DNA of 64,000 bases from Desulforamulus reducens MI-1 (GTDB lineage Bacteria; Bacillota; Desulfotomaculia; Desulfotomaculales; Desulfotomaculaceae), in NCBI RefSeq assembly GCF_000016165.1, contig NC_009253.1:310001-374000 (forward strand), read 5' to 3'. How positions within the stretch are numbered: the stretch's first letter is position 1; each line of letters opens with the position of its first letter. Position numbers and translations under genes: made by a program. Of the stretch, positions 61,423-64,000 are shown in pieces. Under the pieces are notes generated by a model that made no database searches, was not told the DNA's origin, and was given only the letters and a program-made list of their open reading frames with translations.

Positions 61423-62766
61423 ATGAGTAAGTATATAGAAATGTATAAGAGTAAATTAGTATCCCCGGAAAAGGCAGTTAGCGTTGTAAAATCAGGGGAT
61501 TGGGTTGAATGGGGATCTTTTGCTTGTCGTCCTCTAGTATTAGATAGAGCTTTGGCTCAGAGAAAAGATGAACTGCAGAATGTAAAAGTTCGGGCTGTAT
61601 GTACAGCTTACGGAGTTCCTGAGATAGTAAAGGTAGATCCTACAAGAGAACATTTTTGTTATAATAACTGGCATTTTAGTGTGATAGATCGTAAGTTATC
61701 TGACAAAGGGCTATGTTCCTATGTCCCGCAACTTTATAGGGAAGCCGTCGGTTATTTTAATAATTATATTCAAGTTGATGTAGCCATGTTGCAGGTTACA
61801 CCGATGGATCAGCACGGATACTTCAACTTTGGTCCATCAGTTTCCCATGCCTATGCTACTTGCAATAATGCTAAGATTGTTATTTTAGAAATAAATGAAA
61901 ACATCCCTCGGGCCTTGGGTGGAAATTCGGAATCAATCCATATTTCTGAAGTAGATTTTATAGTTGAAGGGGAAAATACGCCGCTGCAACAGACTCCAGT
62001 AATTCCGTTTTCAGAGGAAGATCGTATGATAGCAAACCATATTATGGAAGAAATAGAGGATGGTTCCTGTATTCAGCTAGGCATTGGCGGCATGCCCAAT
62101 GTGGTAGGGAAGATGTTAGCTGAATCTGATTTAAAGGATATTGGTGTGCATACTGAAATGTTGGTGGATGCTTTTGTAGATATGTATGAAGCAGGTGCAT
62201 TAACGGGACGGAAGAAGAACATAGACCAACGTAAGATTGTATATACCTTTGCTTTAGGTTCACAAAGATTATATGATTTTATTAATAATAACCCGATGTG
62301 TGCAACATATCCGGTAAATTATACTAATAATCCCAACATTATAGCACAAAATGATAAAGTAGTGTCTATTAATAACGCCGTGGAAATAGATTTATTTGGC
62401 CAGGTTAATTCGGAAACTTCTGGAGTCAGGCAGATAAGTGGAACAGGCGGGCAAGTAGATTTTATAGATGGTGCATATAATTCAAAGGGGGGTAAAAGTT
62501 TTATTTGTCTTACTTCCACCTACAGAGATAAAAATGGAAAGAATATTTCGCGGATCAAGCCTTTTTTGTCTAACGGTTCAATTGCTACTACTCATAGGGC
62601 GGCTGTTCAATATGTAATAACTGAATATGGTAAAGCTGTATTAAAGGCGAAAACAACCTGGCAGCGGGCTGAGGCCCTAATAGCTATTGCCCACCCGGAT
62701 TTTCGGGATGAGTTGATAAAGGAAGCTGAAAAGAATGGCATCTGGCGAAGAAGCAATATGAGGTAA
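61423..62766 (+). CDS. Acetyl-CoA hydrolase/transferase family, probable butyryl-CoA:acetate-type CoA-transferase
   Basis: 447 residues. [20 protein letters not shown], then [20 protein letters not shown] (Glu 245, the position of the catalytic Glu in 4-hydroxybutyrate/butyryl CoA-transferases as I recall it), [20 protein letters not shown] and [17 protein letters not shown]. Activates fatty acids by exchange with acetyl-CoA or recovers CoA from the products. Weak site AAGGGGCTGG before ATG 61423. Fits the beta-oxidation genes upstream as a butyrate or short-chain fatty-acid utilisation set. Confidence 0.9.
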   Translation: MSKYIEMYKSKLVSPEKAVSVVKSGDWVEWGSFACRPLVLDRALAQRKDELQNVKVRAVCTAYGVPEIVKVDPTREHFCYNNWHFSVIDRKLSDKGLCSYVPQLYREAVGYFNNYIQVDVAMLQVTPMDQHGYFNFGPSVSHAYATCNNAKIVILEINENIPRALGGNSESIHISEVDFIVEGENTPLQQTPVIPFSEEDRMIANHIMEEIEDGSCIQLGIGGMPNVVGKMLAESDLKDIGVHTEMLVDAFVDMYEAGALTGRKKNIDQRKIVYTFALGSQRLYDFINNNPMCATYPVNYTNNPNIIAQNDKVVSINNAVEIDLFGQVNSETSGVRQISGTGGQVDFIDGAYNSKGGKSFICLTSTYRDKNGKNISRIKPFLSNGSIATTHRAAVQYVITEYGKAVLKAKTTWQRAEALIAIAHPDFRDELIKEAEKNGIWRRSNMR

Positions 62767-62821
62767 ATGACATACCATCCACCCGCAAGGGTTGCAAGTA
62801 AACATAGCAATTAAGTATCAA

Positions 62822-62887
62822 ACGGGCTTCTTATGAATGGAAGAGTAACTGTTTTATTCTACCATTCATAAGAAGCCCGTATTATTT
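62822..62887 (+). terminator. Terminator of the fatty-acid oxidation region
   Basis: ACGGGCTTCTTATGAATGG (62822-62840) and its exact 19-bp complement (62862-62880) followed by ATTATTTTC. Strongest hairpin in the window. Confidence 0.85.
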
Positions 62888-62907
62888 TCTGAAAGATTAG
62901 TTATTTG

Positions 62908-62958
62908 GTGCCGACGGATTTGGAACTTACGCGCCTGGGATTATCGCCAGAGTAATTC
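62908..62958 (+). pseudogene. Degenerate 3' tail of a 5S rRNA gene
   Basis: GTGCCGACGGATTTGGAAC, TTACGCGCCTGGGA and TCGCCAGAGTAATTCTTT match the last 55 bases of the 5S at 51263-51320 with substitutions and a 7-base gap. No other rRNA sequence is around; 62959-63143 holds nothing else. Confidence 0.65.
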
Positions 62959-63143
62959 TTTGTGTTTTCAATAGCTAAGGGTAAAAATAATGGGTTATGT
63001 TTTTAATGGTTAATAATTGTCTGAATAATATAAAAATAAAAAGGAAATGGCATGCTAATATCGAAAGAATAGTCAATCCATTGAACTTACATAGCAAGAA
63101 ATTTAGGAAAATAATTACATCTGATTATTAAGGAGGTAAGATA

Positions 63144-63914
63144 ATGCCCCTCGTTACCCTAAACTCCATTCAATATTATTATGATACAAATGTGCCTACC
63201 TTAGAAAAACCCCGGCAGAGGATATTGTTTGTGCACGGCGCCGGGGGAAGTCACAGGCACTGGCGTTTACAACTAGCCCACCTAAGTAAAGAATACCAAG
63301 CCATTGCAGTGGATCTGCCGGGACATGACCTATCCGAAGGAAACCCATTTAACCGTGTTGCTGAATACAGTAGGTTTATTAAGGATTTTGTCGATTGTTT
63401 ACTGGACGTTCCTTTTATTCTGGTGGGACACTCTATGGGTGGCGCCATAGCCATGGACTTTGCCCTTAAGAATTCCCACCGGCTGGCAGGGCTGGTCCTT
63501 GTGGGAACAGGTTCCCGGCTCCGGGTTATGCCACAGTTGCTGGAAAGTTTTAAAAAGAATAAATTCTTTGCTGGTCTGGAACAGTTTTTATATAGTCCGG
63601 ACAGTTCCGCTGATATGTTTTCCCGGGCAAAAAAGGAATTAGAAAGTGTTCCACCCTCTGTATTTTTTGCAGATTTCACAGCCTGTGATAATTTTAATGT
63701 TGGGGACAGGTTGGGGGAGATCACTGCGCCTACCCTGATCATTTCAGGAGAAAAGGATGTTATGACTCCTGTAAAATTTGGTCAATTGTTATTCGATCAG
63801 ATACCTGGCGCCCAGATATCTGTTATACCCAAAGCTGGGCATATGATGATGATGGAGCGTCCGAGGGAATTTAACAGAGTTGTGGAGGCCTTTGTTAAAG
63901 GTCTTATTGAATGA
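63144..63914 (+). CDS. Alpha/beta-hydrolase
   Basis: 256 residues with FVHGAGGSHRHWRLQL (oxyanion loop), nucleophile Ser 97 in LVGHSMGGAIAMDFAL, catalytic Asp in LIISGEKDVMTP and His in IPKAGHMMMME. AAGGAGGTAAGATAATG gives the start. Substrate unknown; esterase or C-C hydrolase type. Its stop overlaps the convergent motB-like gene tail by a few bases. Confidence 0.9.
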   Translation: MPLVTLNSIQYYYDTNVPTLEKPRQRILFVHGAGGSHRHWRLQLAHLSKEYQAIAVDLPGHDLSEGNPFNRVAEYSRFIKDFVDCLLDVPFILVGHSMGGAIAMDFALKNSHRLAGLVLVGTGSRLRVMPQLLESFKKNKFFAGLEQFLYSPDSSADMFSRAKKELESVPPSVFFADFTACDNFNVGDRLGEITAPTLIISGEKDVMTPVKFGQLLFDQIPGAQISVIPKAGHMMMMERPREFNRVVEAFVKGLIE

Positions 63915-64000
63915 CCTTTTGATTGATAATAACTTCTACCCGGCGGTTTTTGGCACGGCCCTCGGTGGTTGTGTTCTCAGCAATGGGTCGATATTCACCG
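63904..64000 (-). CDS. MotB/OmpA-family protein, C-terminus only
   Basis: Partial; the gene continues beyond the window. The minus strand reads GEYRPIAENTTTEGRAKNRR and VEVIINQKV and then stops at 63904-63906, the end of the OmpA-like peptidoglycan-binding domain (G-x-x-x-P-x-x-x-N-x-x-x-x-G-R-x-x-N-R-R-V-E). In Firmicutes this is usually MotB, the flagellar stator protein, but other OmpA-domain proteins cannot be excluded. Confidence 0.8.
   Translation of the reverse strand, partial: GEYRPIAENTTTEGRAKNRRVEVIINQKVIQ

Noticed and set aside
62822-62880. The perfect 19-bp inverted repeat as a transposon end pair
   Set aside because: Only 21 bases separate the arms and it directly follows an operon; a terminator is the simpler explanation.

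Overview
The window looks like a chromosomal segment of a low-GC, anaerobic, endospore-former-type Firmicute of the Desulfotomaculum/Desulforamulus (Peptococcaceae) kind. The grounds are AT-rich DNA with strong Shine-Dalgarno sites, a sigma-54-driven fatty-acid/butyrate oxidation operon, selenium-dependent Mo-hydroxylase accessory genes, a GlcT/PtsG/HPr/EI sugar system, a TerD/TerC stress cluster, and rRNA genes carrying intervening sequences. The assignment is inference from gene content and rRNA fragments; no database was searched.

Layout. (1) 1-17.1 kb is a mobile and accessory island: two IS1380-family copies and a third divergent IS1380-type element, two IS21-family elements, and an IS3-family element, with nested insertions whose target duplications can be read. 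Between the first IS and the nested block lies a two-gene cassette (1.9-4.6 kb): an unrecognised protein and a GHKL-ATPase with a PD-(D/E)xK-like C-terminal region. This is the best candidate for an undescribed defence or DNA-processing system. Next to it is a tnsA remnant that an IS21 element split cleanly. A small MarR/flavin-binding module with a shared operator sits among the ISs. (2) 17.1-21 kb is decayed DNA: a frameshifted ftsW/rodA-like gene, a malate-synthase-G-like scrap, then yqeB-xdhC-xdhC2 followed by a scar joining two pieces of a xanthine dehydrogenase gene to the tail of a ridA gene. (3) 21.3-29.5 kb is an export module (lipoprotein, ABC ATPase, MFP adaptor, MacB-like permease, TolC-like protein), a secreted protein and an OmpR-type two-component system; two promoters share 11-bp-spaced repeats likely bound by that regulator. 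(4) 29.6-33.8 kb: MarR plus an EmrB/QacA-type exporter, small proteins, a half-size EamA transporter and a dsdA remnant. (5) 33.9-38.8 kb (minus strand): glcT-ptsG-ptsH-ptsI with leader hairpins.

(6) 39.1-49.3 kb: a Ter (TerD/TerC/phosphoribosyltransferase/StiP/HAD/AIM24) cluster, partly eroded at both ends, with a radical-SAM remnant directly before a 44-residue aromatic/acidic peptide gene. (7) 49.7-51.4 kb: a chimeric, internally deleted rRNA operon remnant: a middle piece of 16S joined to 23S pieces with a helix-25-type intervening sequence, then a 5S gene with a ~96-nt structured insertion. A second degenerate 5S tail is at 62.9 kb. (8) 51.7-62.8 kb: a candidate small RNA with its own promoter and terminator, a PAS/sigma-54 activator, a -24/-12 promoter, then fadB/N-like, thiolase, (IS110 insertion), acyl-CoA dehydrogenase and a CoA-transferase. 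(9) The window ends with an alpha/beta hydrolase and the C-terminus of a MotB/OmpA-type protein.

A recurring theme is short in-place deletion: xdh, ridA, dsdA, eamA, a radical-SAM gene, terD-like genes and the rRNA operon all look like 5' and 3' pieces joined with the middle removed and no IS at the joint. This is either real genome erosion or an assembly property, and should be checked against raw reads.
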